64,000 bases of DNA from positions 62,001-126,000 of the forward strand of contig NZ_JACSZW010000002.1 in the NCBI RefSeq assembly GCF_014472395.1. Reading direction: 5' to 3'. Source of the DNA: Pedobacter sp. N36a (lineage in GTDB: Bacteria > Bacteroidota > Bacteroidia > Sphingobacteriales > Sphingobacteriaceae). The position numbers and the translations under genes were made by a program. Under the pieces are notes generated by a model, which saw nothing but the letters and a program-made list of their open reading frames with translations, was not told the origin of the DNA and made no database searches. Below are positions 9,317-18,242 of the stretch, one piece after another. The stretch's first letter is position 1, and each line of letters opens with the position of its first letter.

Positions 9317-9778
9317 TTATTTGCTGAGGTAAAAGTAAAACATGGCCTTTACGATCTGGCTCATTGATCTTTTTCCTGATACCCACTCTGCAATGCTCTC
9401 GCGGTCCACACCGGTATCAAAAGCGATCTGTTTGATACGTACCCCTTTTTCGTCCATCTTTTGTTCCAGCCATTTAGGATTAACTACACTTGTTGCGGAC
9501 GGCAAGTAGGGTGCAGGAATGACCTGGATGTCAAATTTAGGGAGCCATTTGTCAAAAACTTCTTTGGTTCTTTTCAGCAGTGAAGCCTCTGTGGCGTATT
9601 TTCCAGATCGATTTTCTGCCTGACTGGTTTCAATTTGTATGGAATCTGCTTCCATAAGAAGGATGCAGAAAGTAATATTTGACTGCTTTTTGTGAATTTC
9701 AGCAGCCTGTTCTAACGAGTCAAGCTGCTGCTCGTCTAACTGACTTTTAAGTTTTTCTATTCCAAGGATTACGCTCAT
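9317..9778 (-). CDS. Conserved hypothetical protein with C-terminal helix-turn-helix
   Basis: 153 residues, cytoplasmic, with no signal or membrane segment. The C-terminal 55 residues look like a helix-turn-helix of XRE type: a helix with KQIAFDTGVDRESIAEWVSGKR, the pattern of a recognition helix after a tight turn, followed by a hydrophobic helix. The N-terminal part (residues 1-95) is helical then strand-rich, and I do not recognise it. It could be a DNA-binding regulator or a host-factor-like protein. It is on the same strand as the MaoC gene downstream and may share its transcript. Confidence 0.7.
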   Translation of the reverse strand: MSVILGIEKLKSQLDEQQLDSLEQAAEIHKKQSNITFCILLMEADSIQIETSQAENRSGKYATEASLLKRTKEVFDKWLPKFDIQVIPAPYLPSATSVVNPKWLEQKMDEKGVRIKQIAFDTGVDRESIAEWVSGKRSMSQIVKAMFYFYLSK

Positions 9779-10058
9779 TTTTATCGTCTGATTGTTGGCT
9801 GACTAATAACAGCTAAATACTGTACTTGTTTTTCAAAAAGCCGCGTGGTTAAGGATTTGCTTGATGCCCAGTTTAATAGGTTGTCTGGTTTTAACTGGCT
9901 AAGGAAAATCTATTGTTTCCCCCGGGATGTTACAAGTTAAACAAATATGATTTGGAGGAGCAAAAAAGCAAGGCCAACACGCCCGGTATCCCTGAGAATG
10001 GAGGACATTCGTTAGAACAAAATATAGCAAAGGCTGTTATACAGGAAATTTTTAGCCA

Positions 10059-11822
10059 ATGTTCAGCTTCTTTTTTAAAAGATATCATGCTATTTTAAGA
10101 ATAGAGCACACCTTGCTCAACAGGGCAAGGATTGCGATTTTGGTACAATTACTGTTTGCCTTTTCTATTATAAGTGTGCTGCTTTTTGGCTTATATTTCT
10201 TTACAGAGCGTAATATCTTGTTATATAGAATCAGTATTTTTATGATTCTTTTTATTTCCGGTCTGGTGATGATCTTTACGAAAGTGCCCTGGAAAAAGGT
10301 GGGACATTATTTCATTTTTAGCTTAACGTGTTTCATTTTGACGAACTTGTTGTTGCTTAAAAATGGGATCAATATTGTTACTGTGCAATATGTGATGATG
10401 ATTGTTACTGGAGGATATTATATCCTTGGTGCAGGCTGGGGCCTGATTTATTCGTTATTAAATACATTGCCGCTGGTACTGTTATTTACGCTTCAGCAAT
10501 TTTATGGGCTTGAACTTCCAAGTGCTACACAATCCTTAAATATTTACGCTTATAATTTTTCCATCATCATAAATTTTCTGATGCTGATCCTTATTCATTA
10601 CTTTTTTTTTAGAGCATTTAAAAGTACCAGTCAGAAGGAGCAGCTGTTGACCGCCAACTTGAAAAATTCTTTGGTGTCGGCACAGAAAATTGCGGAAGAT
10701 AAAACCAACTTTCTCTCCACGATGTCTCATGAACTCCGTACGCCTTTAAATGCAGTGATTGGCATCACCAATGTGCTTTTGGAAAATGAGCCAAGAGCCG
10801 ATCAAAAGGAAAATCTTGACATTCTACACTTTTCAGCTGAAAATCTGATGTCAACTATAAATGAAATTCTGAGTTTTAATCGCCTGGATGCCGGAATGGA
10901 AAAGTTAGAGCTTCATGCTTTCCGCCTCGATCAGCTATTGGCAAATGTTTACGGGGCATTAAAATATAGGTCTCTCGCAAAAGGCCTTGAGTTTTCCCTG
11001 GTGATAGACGATCCTTTGGAGGGGATCATGCTGATGGGTGATAAAGGCCGATTAACGCAGATCCTTTTTAATCTAGTGGGGAATGCAATTAAATTTACCG
11101 CACATGGATTTGTTAAAATTAATGTTCATCTAGCAGAAATAAAGGAAGAAGTTTATACGATTAAATTTGAACTGAGCGATTCTGGTATTGGTATTCCAAA
11201 GAATCAAATTGAGCATATTTTTGAACCTTATTTTCGCGCGAAACATGAAAATAACAGGCAATATCATGGCACCGGACTTGGTCTAAGTATTGCCCGCAGA
11301 TTGGTGCTCCTACATGGTGGAGCGTTGACTTTTCAAAGTCAGGAAGGACATGGTACAACTTTCAATTTTCAGCTCAGCATGAGGAAGGTTGAAAAGTCTA
11401 AAGAGCAGGAAGATCCAAGTTTGAAACCTGTGGATATCGACATTAGCCATTTACGGATTTTAATTGCAGAAGACAATGAAATCAATGTGATGGTTTTGCA
11501 AAAAACGCTGGCCAGGTGGCATTTGAATGCAGATGTTGCTCAGGATGGCCAAATTGCTTTACAGGCCATAGAAAGCGGGCATTATGATGTGGTATTCATG
11601 GACATTAACATGCCGGTAATGGATGGGTTTGAAGCCTCCAGAAGAATTAGGCAATTAAATGACCCGATCAAAAGCCGCATTTGTATTATCGCTTTAACGG
11701 CTTCAATTGATATTTCTGTAGCGCTGCATCCTGAATCTCAGTACCTCGATGATTTTATGCTGAAACCTTTTTATCCCGATGAACTCAGAAATAAACTTGA
11801 AAGAGTGGCCATGCGTCATTAG
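10059..11822 (+). CDS. Hybrid sensor histidine kinase with C-terminal receiver domain
   Basis: 587 residues. The N-terminus has about six hydrophobic segments (residues 25-200) without a large periplasmic loop, so sensing is probably within the membrane. It is followed by a HisKA domain with H224 in STMSHELRTP, then a HATPase domain with an N box (LVGNAIKFT), G1 (DSGIGIP), F box (IFEPYF) and G2 (GTGLGLS). A receiver domain closes the protein, with acidic residues in IAEDNEIN and phosphoacceptor D515 in FMDINMPVMDG. There is no output domain, so a separate partner must take the phosphate. It is a lone gene with its own terminator; the stimulus is unknown. Confidence 0.95.
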   Translation: MFSFFFKRYHAILRIEHTLLNRARIAILVQLLFAFSIISVLLFGLYFFTERNILLYRISIFMILFISGLVMIFTKVPWKKVGHYFIFSLTCFILTNLLLLKNGINIVTVQYVMMIVTGGYYILGAGWGLIYSLLNTLPLVLLFTLQQFYGLELPSATQSLNIYAYNFSIIINFLMLILIHYFFFRAFKSTSQKEQLLTANLKNSLVSAQKIAEDKTNFLSTMSHELRTPLNAVIGITNVLLENEPRADQKENLDILHFSAENLMSTINEILSFNRLDAGMEKLELHAFRLDQLLANVYGALKYRSLAKGLEFSLVIDDPLEGIMLMGDKGRLTQILFNLVGNAIKFTAHGFVKINVHLAEIKEEVYTIKFELSDSGIGIPKNQIEHIFEPYFRAKHENNRQYHGTGLGLSIARRLVLLHGGALTFQSQEGHGTTFNFQLSMRKVEKSKEQEDPSLKPVDIDISHLRILIAEDNEINVMVLQKTLARWHLNADVAQDGQIALQAIESGHYDVVFMDINMPVMDGFEASRRIRQLNDPIKSRICIIALTASIDISVALHPESQYLDDFMLKPFYPDELRNKLERVAMRH

Positions 11823-11864
11823 TTTAAAACCTCGATGAAATACAGATTTTATCGAGGTTTTAAA
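11823..11864. terminator. Bidirectional terminator after the hybrid kinase gene
   Basis: A perfect 14-base inverted repeat (TTTAAAACCTCGAT and its complement) with a 14-base loop, immediately after the kinase stop and before the end of the convergent decarboxylase gene. AT-rich flanks give a T tract in both directions. Confidence 0.8.
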
Positions 11865-11896
11865 TTGATATTCGTTCATAATTGGCAGAATTAAAT

Positions 11897-13276
11897 CTAG
11901 CCGTAACCCAATATATTTAAAAGCTGCTCGCTGTTTTGTTTTTCAGAAAAGACAACATATTCGAGAACATCATCTTGATTACGATCAATAATTAGATGCT
12001 TAGGTGATGGAATTAAACAATGGTTTACGCCTCCAAAGCCACTTAATGCTTCCTGATAAGCACCTGTGTGAAGGAAAGCAATAAATTGTTCTTCTTCCGT
12101 ATCAGGTAGCCTGATAAATTCATTTTCGGGGGTATTAGGATAATAATCTGCACTGTCGCAGGTGAGCCCGCCAAGAATAAATGGTTTAAGATTTTTATTC
12201 CAGTTGTTGATCGGCAAAACGGGATACTCTTGATGAATTGCCCAGGTATCTGGAAGATGAGTAATAAAAGATCCGTCAATGATAGCCCAGTTGAACTCAT
12301 CAGCTGTTTTTTTCTCGCAAATCTTGAAAATTGTGCTTGTTGCTTCGGCAACCGTATATTTTCCAAATTCCGTGATGATGTTCGGCTCCATCACAGCTTC
12401 TTCATGACAAATATTTTGAACCGTTGAAATGATACGCTGAACTAATAAAGGAAGGTCAGCGTCGGAGTTGATACTACTCCTGAAGGGCATTCCACCACCA
12501 ATATCTAAAGTGGTCAAACTTGGGTTCCATCTTTTCAACTGACAATAAAATCTGACAATCTTTTCTAGCACTTTCCAATAATCATCGCTATTGTCCATCC
12601 CTTTTTCATTAAAGAAATGTAATGTGCTGAGCTCCAGTTTTTCATTTTTGCTGATCTCATGCTGATAAAAACTGAGAATGTCTTCTGGTGACAAACCAAA
12701 CCTGGATTTTCTATCATATCCTGAAATAAAACTTAAGTTTAACCGGATGCCTATTTTAATAGGAGATAGGCCCTTGGATTCACGGAGGTAATATAGGAGC
12801 TCCGTTTTACTATCTATGATCGGCACCACCGAGCAATATCCTTGTTGAATCATCGCTGTAATTCCTGCTTGATATTCAGGAGTCTTATATCCGTTGCAAA
12901 TAATTGCTGTTCCAGGTTTTAAATTACCCGCTTTAATCAAAGATCTGATCAAGTCTATATCGTAAGCTGAGGAGATTTCAATGCCGATATTGGATTGAAC
13001 TGCCTTTTTCAGTATATGTTCGAAATGAGAACTTTTCGTACAATAGTAATAGCTGTATTCACCTTGATAATCCGTTTTTTCTATTGCCTTTTGAAAATAC
13101 ATTTTCATCCTTTCAATTTGATTAGAAATGGCGGGTAGAAAGGTAAACCGTAATGGGCTGCCGTAATCTTTAGCTAGTTTTAGTAGATCTATATTGCTAT
13201 AAAATAATTTATCTTCTTTTACATCGAATTCATCAGGAAGGTCGATCTCCTGATGTATCAATAGTCTTTCATTCAT
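11897..13276 (-). CDS. Arginine decarboxylase-like PLP enzyme (fold type III)
   Basis: 459 residues, the length of the short alanine-racemase-fold arginine decarboxylases found in Bacteroidota. The PLP lysine is probably K81 in YYYCTKSSHF, equivalent to the YPIKVN-type site. A Gly-rich phosphate loop is at LDIGGGMPF, and the C-terminal domain has the reactive cysteine motif L-T-C-D-S-A-D-Y and a conserved GFGG. The expected reaction is arginine to agmatine for polyamine synthesis, though a related substrate (diaminopimelate, ornithine, lysine) cannot be excluded by eye. It is a single gene, and no other polyamine gene is nearby. Confidence 0.82.
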   Translation of the reverse strand: MNERLLIHQEIDLPDEFDVKEDKLFYSNIDLLKLAKDYGSPLRFTFLPAISNQIERMKMYFQKAIEKTDYQGEYSYYYCTKSSHFEHILKKAVQSNIGIEISSAYDIDLIRSLIKAGNLKPGTAIICNGYKTPEYQAGITAMIQQGYCSVVPIIDSKTELLYYLRESKGLSPIKIGIRLNLSFISGYDRKSRFGLSPEDILSFYQHEISKNEKLELSTLHFFNEKGMDNSDDYWKVLEKIVRFYCQLKRWNPSLTTLDIGGGMPFRSSINSDADLPLLVQRIISTVQNICHEEAVMEPNIITEFGKYTVAEATSTIFKICEKKTADEFNWAIIDGSFITHLPDTWAIHQEYPVLPINNWNKNLKPFILGGLTCDSADYYPNTPENEFIRLPDTEEEQFIAFLHTGAYQEALSGFGGVNHCLIPSPKHLIIDRNQDDVLEYVVFSEKQNSEQLLNILGYG

Positions 13277-13560
13277 TCAAAAATCTCCGTTTCCTAAGCA
13301 TGCGAAGTTATTTCTATTTTAACTTTGAATTAAGGTATAAAATCTATAATAAATAGTACTTTCTGAATGAATCTTATCACCTTTTATTAGCCAGGTGTTC
13401 CAGTTGCTTTTTTAAGTGTATCCTATTCTTTTTCCAAGCATTTAAAAGCCCTTAGTTCTTGAAGGATTTCCGTAATGTGCTTCATGAACAGCAGGTTTCA
13501 GAAAATTTAGGTGTAAGCTGTGGCATACCTATTGTATAAGCTAAAATTGAGAATGATAAA

Positions 13561-13859
13561 ATGCCATTAAAAAACGAACTCGCGACGCGTTTTTTTTAAG
13601 ACTTTTTATTGGTGGATTACCATTAGGTTTTTTCGCAGTTGCGATGTTTGGCGACAAACAGAGCGGTAATAGTGGAATGTCACCAAATATGGATAAGTTT
13701 TTTCCTGTTATTTTAGTAGTCGCCTGGATTGGATATCTGATCATTGAGGCTGTTTATCTTTTCGTAAAACAGCGAATTGATGATGGATTAAGCAGTGTTT
13801 ATACCGCCACAATTTTAGCTTTATTGTTTTTTTTAATCTTGTATTTAGAGCATATTTAG
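13561..13859 (+). pseudogene. Small two-helix membrane protein, frameshifted at a T8 run
   Basis: From the ATG at 13561 the frame reads MPLKNELATRFF and then stops in a run of eight T (13590-13597). One extra T would continue directly into LRLFIGGLPLGFFAVAMFGDKQ and on to the stop at 13859, giving about 99 residues with three hydrophobic stretches. The remaining uninterrupted part (ATG 13644-13859, 71 residues) still has two clear membrane segments. It may be a true frameshift, a sequencing error, or a slippage-controlled gene; the sequence alone cannot decide. I do not recognise a family. Confidence 0.6.
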
Positions 13860-13889
13860 TCGTCATTTAACCTCCGAAAACAACGAGCT

Positions 13890-14063
13890 ATGAAATTTCT
13901 CCTCCTCTTCTTATTCGGTATCACCAGTTTTCAATCTTTATCAGCGGAAGAAGTGCAGAATACGCTTTACAAAGGGACAAAAAACAACAGCGCCATTACT
14001 TTATATTTAAATCAGCAAGAAAATCCCTGCGGCGGAGAGGCTAATCTTAAAATAAGAACCTAG
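13890..14063 (+). CDS. Short secreted peptide, probably a truncated gene
   Basis: 57 codons. A good signal peptide (MKFLLLFLFGITSFQSLSA) is followed by about 38 residues ending CGGEANLKIRT. The segment YKGTKNNSAITLYLNQ resembles the start of the mature region of the secreted protein at 16170 (FVGTINRKIDVVFSLK), so this looks like the amino-terminal stub of a related protein that has lost its body. It may also be a genuine small secreted peptide. It lies 30 bases after the frameshifted membrane gene. Confidence 0.5.
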   Translation: MKFLLLFLFGITSFQSLSAEEVQNTLYKGTKNNSAITLYLNQQENPCGGEANLKIRT

Positions 14064-14084
14064 AAAAAATACACTATATAAATT

Positions 14085-14966
14085 ATGATTGTTAAAATGA
14101 AATCTACCTATATGTTAATGGTGTTGCTCTCTACCGGAAGCGGTGCATTCTGCCAGCAAAATGAGACTAAAGCAAGCAAAGCGAAACCTATGATTAAAAC
14201 GGAAAAGATAATTTACTATGATGTTAAACCCTTAAAAAATGAAAGGAGTTATGGTTTTGGCAGAGATTTGTACAAGGAGTACGACAACAACGGGAATCAG
14301 CTTACAGAGTCCATAATTTTAGCAAAGGAAGGAACAGATGAAGATGAAAATAATTTATCTTACCGGTATCATTATCAGACTGGGAAACTCGATAAAGCAG
14401 AACACTTTAGTGTGTTAAGAGCTGGAATCAAGCACGAAGAAGTCCGCTTTACCTATAGTACTGATGGAAAACTTGAAAAAGAAGCACTAATCGTTTTCCA
14501 GGACGGTAAAGAAGTCTTAAATAAAAATAGCTTTTATACGCTTTATAGCTATGAAAAAGACCAAAAGGAAGAACACTGGCGCTTCGATGAAGCAGCTCAA
14601 AAGTTTAAACTTTCTTATCGAACGGTAAAGGAATTTGATAACCGCAGGAATCTGATTAAGGAAACTAATTATGATGAGGACCATCAACCTTACCGAACCA
14701 ACATAAAAACCTATAATGATAAAAATCAGATCATCAGGGAAATAGCAGTAGATCAGTATTCAGATAGAGATGAAAGTATCTTGTACAATCCGCAAGGCGA
14801 TGTGCTAAAAATCAATGCTAAAAATAGGGGAGAAGTGAGTTACACCTACAAATATGATGAACATAATAACTGGATTGAGAAAACGGAAAAAGAGATCAGC
14901 GTAAATCAAGGAAAATCTAAAATTAGTAATCATCACCTCATTAAAAGAACAATTATATATTATTAA
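14085..14966 (+). CDS. Secreted protein with YD-like repeats
   Basis: 293 residues. The first ATG is used; an ATG four codons later (14097) gives an equally good signal peptide (MKSTYMLMVLL...AFCQ). After the signal the protein is built of strand-turn units with the pattern Y-D/N-x-x-G-x, for example YKEYDNNGNQL, FTYSTDGKLEK, KEFDNRRNLIK, TYNDKNQI and YKYDEHNNW. This resembles RHS/YD repeats or MORN-like beta modules. Such proteins are extracytoplasmic, but no toxin domain is attached. It belongs to a run of small secreted and membrane genes on this strand. Confidence 0.75.
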   Translation: MIVKMKSTYMLMVLLSTGSGAFCQQNETKASKAKPMIKTEKIIYYDVKPLKNERSYGFGRDLYKEYDNNGNQLTESIILAKEGTDEDENNLSYRYHYQTGKLDKAEHFSVLRAGIKHEEVRFTYSTDGKLEKEALIVFQDGKEVLNKNSFYTLYSYEKDQKEEHWRFDEAAQKFKLSYRTVKEFDNRRNLIKETNYDEDHQPYRTNIKTYNDKNQIIREIAVDQYSDRDESILYNPQGDVLKINAKNRGEVSYTYKYDEHNNWIEKTEKEISVNQGKSKISNHHLIKRTIIYY

Positions 14967-15047
14967 TCCTAATCAATAAGCGTTTATGATTTATAAAAGA
15001 GAAAAACATGACCAAAAGACTAATTCTATAAGTTTACAACTTAACTG

Positions 15048-15554
15048 ATGATAAATACCAAATTACTAGCCAATTTCTCTACTCCGAGAAAGGCAATACT
15101 GATGGTAGGGATTTTTACCCTCCTAATCAGCACCTGCGTTATTTTCCCCATCCAAAAAGAAGAAAGTAATTTCCTGGAGGACTTTACGTATACCTTTCTA
15201 GGTCTATTCCTGGCGCTGTTGCTCCTGATGATTGGCTTGTTGGGCAAAGATTTTTTCAAAGGGCTTTTGTTCCTTTTTTTAAGCGCTATTTTTGGGGCTG
15301 TCTTTTTTTATGTAGCCTATCCTGTTGTTCAATATGCAAGCTTTATCGCCGTTTGGCTAGGTGTTCCCTCTGGTGTGCTTACTGCGATACTATTTATGAT
15401 CTTTAATTTCTGCTTATTGAAGGATTTAAAACGCTATAAACTGCTCAAACAAATCATTGTTTATCTAATTATTCTGTTCATTGTTTCTGTTTTATTCGGC
15501 TACGGCGGTGATTGGATGTTTGAAATCACTGAATATTTTAAAAATAAAAGCTAA
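15048..15554 (+). CDS. Small integral membrane protein, unknown function
   Basis: 168 residues. About five hydrophobic segments alternate with short charged loops (around residues 15-35, 48-66, 72-90, 95-120 and 135-155), so nearly the whole protein sits in the inner membrane. No catalytic motif or transporter signature is visible. It lies between two secreted proteins in a same-strand series, which suggests but does not prove a shared role. Confidence 0.7.
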   Translation: MINTKLLANFSTPRKAILMVGIFTLLISTCVIFPIQKEESNFLEDFTYTFLGLFLALLLLMIGLLGKDFFKGLLFLFLSAIFGAVFFYVAYPVVQYASFIAVWLGVPSGVLTAILFMIFNFCLLKDLKRYKLLKQIIVYLIILFIVSVLFGYGGDWMFEITEYFKNKS

Positions 15555-15637
15555 CTCAAAATTTAAACCGATCTTTTATAGATTGCTGATCAAAAATGTA
15601 CTCAAGAACGAATTATAAAAAACACAAATTAATTAAT

Positions 15638-16165
15638 ATGAATAAATTGATCCTATTTATTTTACTGATATTCATTTTTGGCTGTGGTGATACTCAAAAA
15701 AAGAAGACTATGACCTTAGCAGATACCTCAAGCTCCACAAATAATGATCATGTGGAATCTATACAGAAAGATTCCATTAAGCCTGCTCCAAAGAAAATAA
15801 AAAAACCTGAAGAGCTAGTTCAAAATGAAATTAACGCAGAGTTTATTCAAAAAGCGATCGTCTACAGAAGGGATAGTTCGTTAAATATTTTCGGAAATAT
15901 TAGAGCCGACTATAGAATTTTTGGCTATCAGAAGGCCGATACAAATTCTAGGAAATTGCTATTGGTATCCGTTTTTACAAGTGATGTAAAAGACAATCCT
16001 TATCGCTGTGAGTATGGCGCATATTATTCTTCTAGTGATATCGAAAATACACGCTTAAAATATGTTAGAAAGACTGGCGACTTTATAGAGGCAAATTTAA
16101 TAAAGAATGGGGTCATATTAACGCCCATTTTTTTTCAGAAAAACTGGGTAGAATTTAAAGATTAA
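15638..16165 (+). CDS. Hypothetical lipoprotein
   Basis: 175 residues from the ATG at 15638. An in-frame ATG at 15596 would add 14 polar residues before the signal and is less likely. The signal (MNKLILFILLIFIFGCG) ends in a lipobox-like FGC, so the mature chain probably starts at Cys16 as a lipoprotein. A Lys/Glu/Ser-rich linker (residues 20-60) leads to a compact domain with IRADYRIFGYQKAD. No family was recognised. The next gene starts 4 bases after its stop, so the two are very likely co-transcribed. Confidence 0.7.
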   Translation: MNKLILFILLIFIFGCGDTQKKKTMTLADTSSSTNNDHVESIQKDSIKPAPKKIKKPEELVQNEINAEFIQKAIVYRRDSSLNIFGNIRADYRIFGYQKADTNSRKLLLVSVFTSDVKDNPYRCEYGAYYSSSDIENTRLKYVRKTGDFIEANLIKNGVILTPIFFQKNWVEFKD

Positions 16166-16169
16166 AATC

Positions 16170-16958
16170 ATGAAGAGATTGTTTTTCTTATTTGCTTTCC
16201 TCAGTATTTTAAATACAGGGAAAGCATCAGACAGCATTCGTAAAGCGAATTTGGCAGAGGTTGATTTTAATAAGAATTTTGTGGGCACTATAAACCGAAA
16301 AATTGATGTTGTTTTTAGCTTGAAAAGCGTAAATGGTAAAGTTGCTGGCTTTTATTATTATGATAAAATTGGTGTAGAGATCAACCTGACTGGAACTATT
16401 ATTAATGGGGAAGTATTGCTCTATGAATTAGACCATCAGCATATTAAAAAAGCAAAAATTACAGGGAAACTCCTCAAAAACACCTTTATTGGTAGATGGG
16501 AGGATTTATCCACAAAAAAGGACTTTCCAATCCAATTACAGGGAACCAATAAAAGTATTCCCAGTTTGCCTAAAAATCTTGTTGGTACCTATAAATTTGA
16601 TAGTGAATCTGGCTGTCCATTAACCATAAAGATCTCAAAAATGAATGGGGCATATGGTTACAGTTTTAAAAGTTCAATTAGGACCTTAAAAGGTAAAGTT
16701 ACCTTTAGCAGAAGCCTCGATGAAAAATTAGTTTATATCAATTTCAACGGAATTGAATGGGAAGATAATACGGGTGCAATCAGCGATGACGACCTTGATG
16801 AGGAGCCTAAAGCAACAATGAACCTGCCTACCTCTGTTGGTGGCCTATTAAGTGATGGCGAAATCAACATCCAGAATTCAGGTAATTCCATGAACGCTTA
16901 TCTTAAAATTGGAGAATGTTCCGCAATGTATATTCCGCTTAAAAGGGTCGGTGGCTAA
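16170..16958 (+). CDS. Secreted beta-rich protein, unknown function
   Basis: 262 residues. The signal peptide runs to about residue 19 (NTGKAS). The mature part seems to hold two beta-sandwich-like modules: the first begins FVGTINRKIDVVFSLK and the second begins LVGTYKFDSESGCPLTIKIS. Each carries a G-T-(I/Y) start and Gly-turns. An acidic stretch DDDLDEEP lies near residue 210. The 57-residue stub at 13890 looks like a piece of a relative. No enzyme motif was found. It is coupled to the preceding lipoprotein gene. Confidence 0.7.
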   Translation: MKRLFFLFAFLSILNTGKASDSIRKANLAEVDFNKNFVGTINRKIDVVFSLKSVNGKVAGFYYYDKIGVEINLTGTIINGEVLLYELDHQHIKKAKITGKLLKNTFIGRWEDLSTKKDFPIQLQGTNKSIPSLPKNLVGTYKFDSESGCPLTIKISKMNGAYGYSFKSSIRTLKGKVTFSRSLDEKLVYINFNGIEWEDNTGAISDDDLDEEPKATMNLPTSVGGLLSDGEINIQNSGNSMNAYLKIGECSAMYIPLKRVGG

Positions 16959-16967
16959 ATGTTTAAA

Positions 16968-17225
16968 TTATCCATAATGTGCGTCAATAGCCAAACCAAT
17001 CGAGTTGACCTCCTTCTGATCTAATTTGCCTTCCAGCTGTTGCCAGGAATGGTGCTGATCGGATTTAAGGATTGCTAATGTTTCCTTGTCTCTGGTGACT
17101 TTAAAACTTAATCCCGCTTCAGGACTGATTGAAGCATCATCCACAGGAATAATAGTGAAGGTTAATGGCTCCAGTCCCTGATTGATTTCTACCGATACGT
17201 TAAAACTTTTATCCTGATGATCCAT
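16968..17225 (-). CDS. Small beta-rich cytoplasmic protein, unknown function
   Basis: 85 residues, no signal or membrane segment. The pattern is alternating beta strands (FNVSVEI, LTFTIIP, LSFKVTR, LAILKS), a SW-x-x-L motif, then a short helix with VNSIGLAIDA. The same layout occurs in the divergent neighbour at 17360, so the two are probably paralogs: FKVTRDKETLAI...SW aligns with YKIVYHGALVGEI...SW. The two genes are read away from each other and share a 134-base promoter region. Function unknown. Confidence 0.65.
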   Translation of the reverse strand: MDHQDKSFNVSVEINQGLEPLTFTIIPVDDASISPEAGLSFKVTRDKETLAILKSDQHHSWQQLEGKLDQKEVNSIGLAIDAHYG

Positions 17226-17359
17226 TGTTAATGTGTTGATTTATCAGATAAACAACCTGTACGCTAAATTGTTAGTTCTTTTAAGGTTCTTTGAGCGTTT
17301 AATATTGAGGCGCTGAAACTATCTGTTGTTGATATTGTTCTTGATTTAAAAATAATATC

Positions 17360-17644
17360 ATGGATCCATTTAATATAATGATCACCGTCGGAAATGAAAA
17401 GCTGGATTTAAATATTCATCCAGAGGAAGCAGGTAGCTATAAAATTGTCTACCATGGTGCACTTGTAGGGGAAATTTTCATGGGACAGGGGGAAAGTTGG
17501 GAAGCCATCTCTGCGAATGAACTGGATGCTTTTCCTCATCCGATTTATGAATATGATGAAACTTCAGGACACGCTGAAATTCTGCTGGAACAGGACGTGG
17601 TCCAGCAAATAGGAGCGCAAATCAAAATAGCGACAAATAATTAG
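17360..17644 (+). CDS. Small beta-rich cytoplasmic protein, paralog of the divergent neighbour
   Basis: 94 residues, acidic, no signal. The N-terminal strands (FNIMITVG, LDLNIHP, YKIVYHG), the ESWEAI motif and the C-terminal VVQQIGAQIKI follow the same order as the gene at 16968 on the other strand. A third possible relative is at 22078. It contains no cysteine and no recognisable catalytic motif, so a binding or structural role is more likely than enzymatic activity, but this is inference. Confidence 0.68.
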   Translation: MDPFNIMITVGNEKLDLNIHPEEAGSYKIVYHGALVGEIFMGQGESWEAISANELDAFPHPIYEYDETSGHAEILLEQDVVQQIGAQIKIATNN

Positions 17645-17805
17645 CAAAACTGAGATTGATCCCATAAACAACTTTTCTCATGGTTTCTTTTTCTATTTAA
17701 ATTAGAACAATAATGATTAGTGGTTTGTTGTAGTTTATTGAGTAATCGGCTGAAATTTAAGGTGTTGGTTGGTTGCTTCAAACAAAAAACATCAAAACCA
17801 AAATT

Positions 17806-18183
17806 ATGAAAAAGTTATTTTTAATGATTACAGCGTTAGGCATGTTGACCTGCAGTACGGTTGTCGCACAGGACACTATCATGCACAAAAAAATGAAAAC
17901 TCATAAAATGAGTCCTCCTAAAGACCACATCATGATGAAAGACGGGAAAATGTGGGTGATGAAAAATGGTAAACATACCGAATTGAAGGAACCAATGACC
18001 CTGGAAAATGGAACAATGGTGATGGCTGATGGCACGGTGAAAATGAAGGATGGAAATACCATGATGTTGAAAAATGGTAATTCGATAGACATGATGGGCA
18101 AGGTGATGCCTATGAAGATGAAAAAAACCATGAAATCTCCTATGAAAAGGGATAGCATGAAAAGAGACACCATGAAATATTAG
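17806..18183 (+). CDS. Secreted Met/Lys-rich DUF6799-like protein
   Basis: 125 residues from the ATG at 17806, which begins the signal peptide MKKLFLMITALGML...VVAQ; an upstream in-frame start at 17773 adds 11 residues and is less likely. The mature chain is made of short repeats of the type KDGKMWVMKNGK / ENGTMVMADGTV / KDGNTMMLKNGN, a DUF6799-like pattern, and ends in a Lys/Met tail (MKRDSMKRDTMKY). Methionine and histidine richness would suit periplasmic metal (copper) binding, but that is only a suggestion. Confidence 0.78.
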   Translation: MKKLFLMITALGMLTCSTVVAQDTIMHKKMKTHKMSPPKDHIMMKDGKMWVMKNGKHTELKEPMTLENGTMVMADGTVKMKDGNTMMLKNGNSIDMMGKVMPMKMKKTMKSPMKRDSMKRDTMKY

Positions 18184-18242
18184 ATTGATTTGCGGGTAAT
18201 AAAATTTTTCATGGTTAAGAGGGACAATTAGTACTTTTTTTA

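Noticed and set aside
9779..10058. Gap before the hybrid kinase as a possible RNA gene
   Set aside because: No stem-loop, tRNA-like fold or conserved box was seen; it probably only holds promoters.
9913..10098. 61-codon open frame before the hybrid kinase gene
   Set aside because: It starts at TTG, has no recognisable domain, overlaps the kinase start and reads like non-coding sequence.
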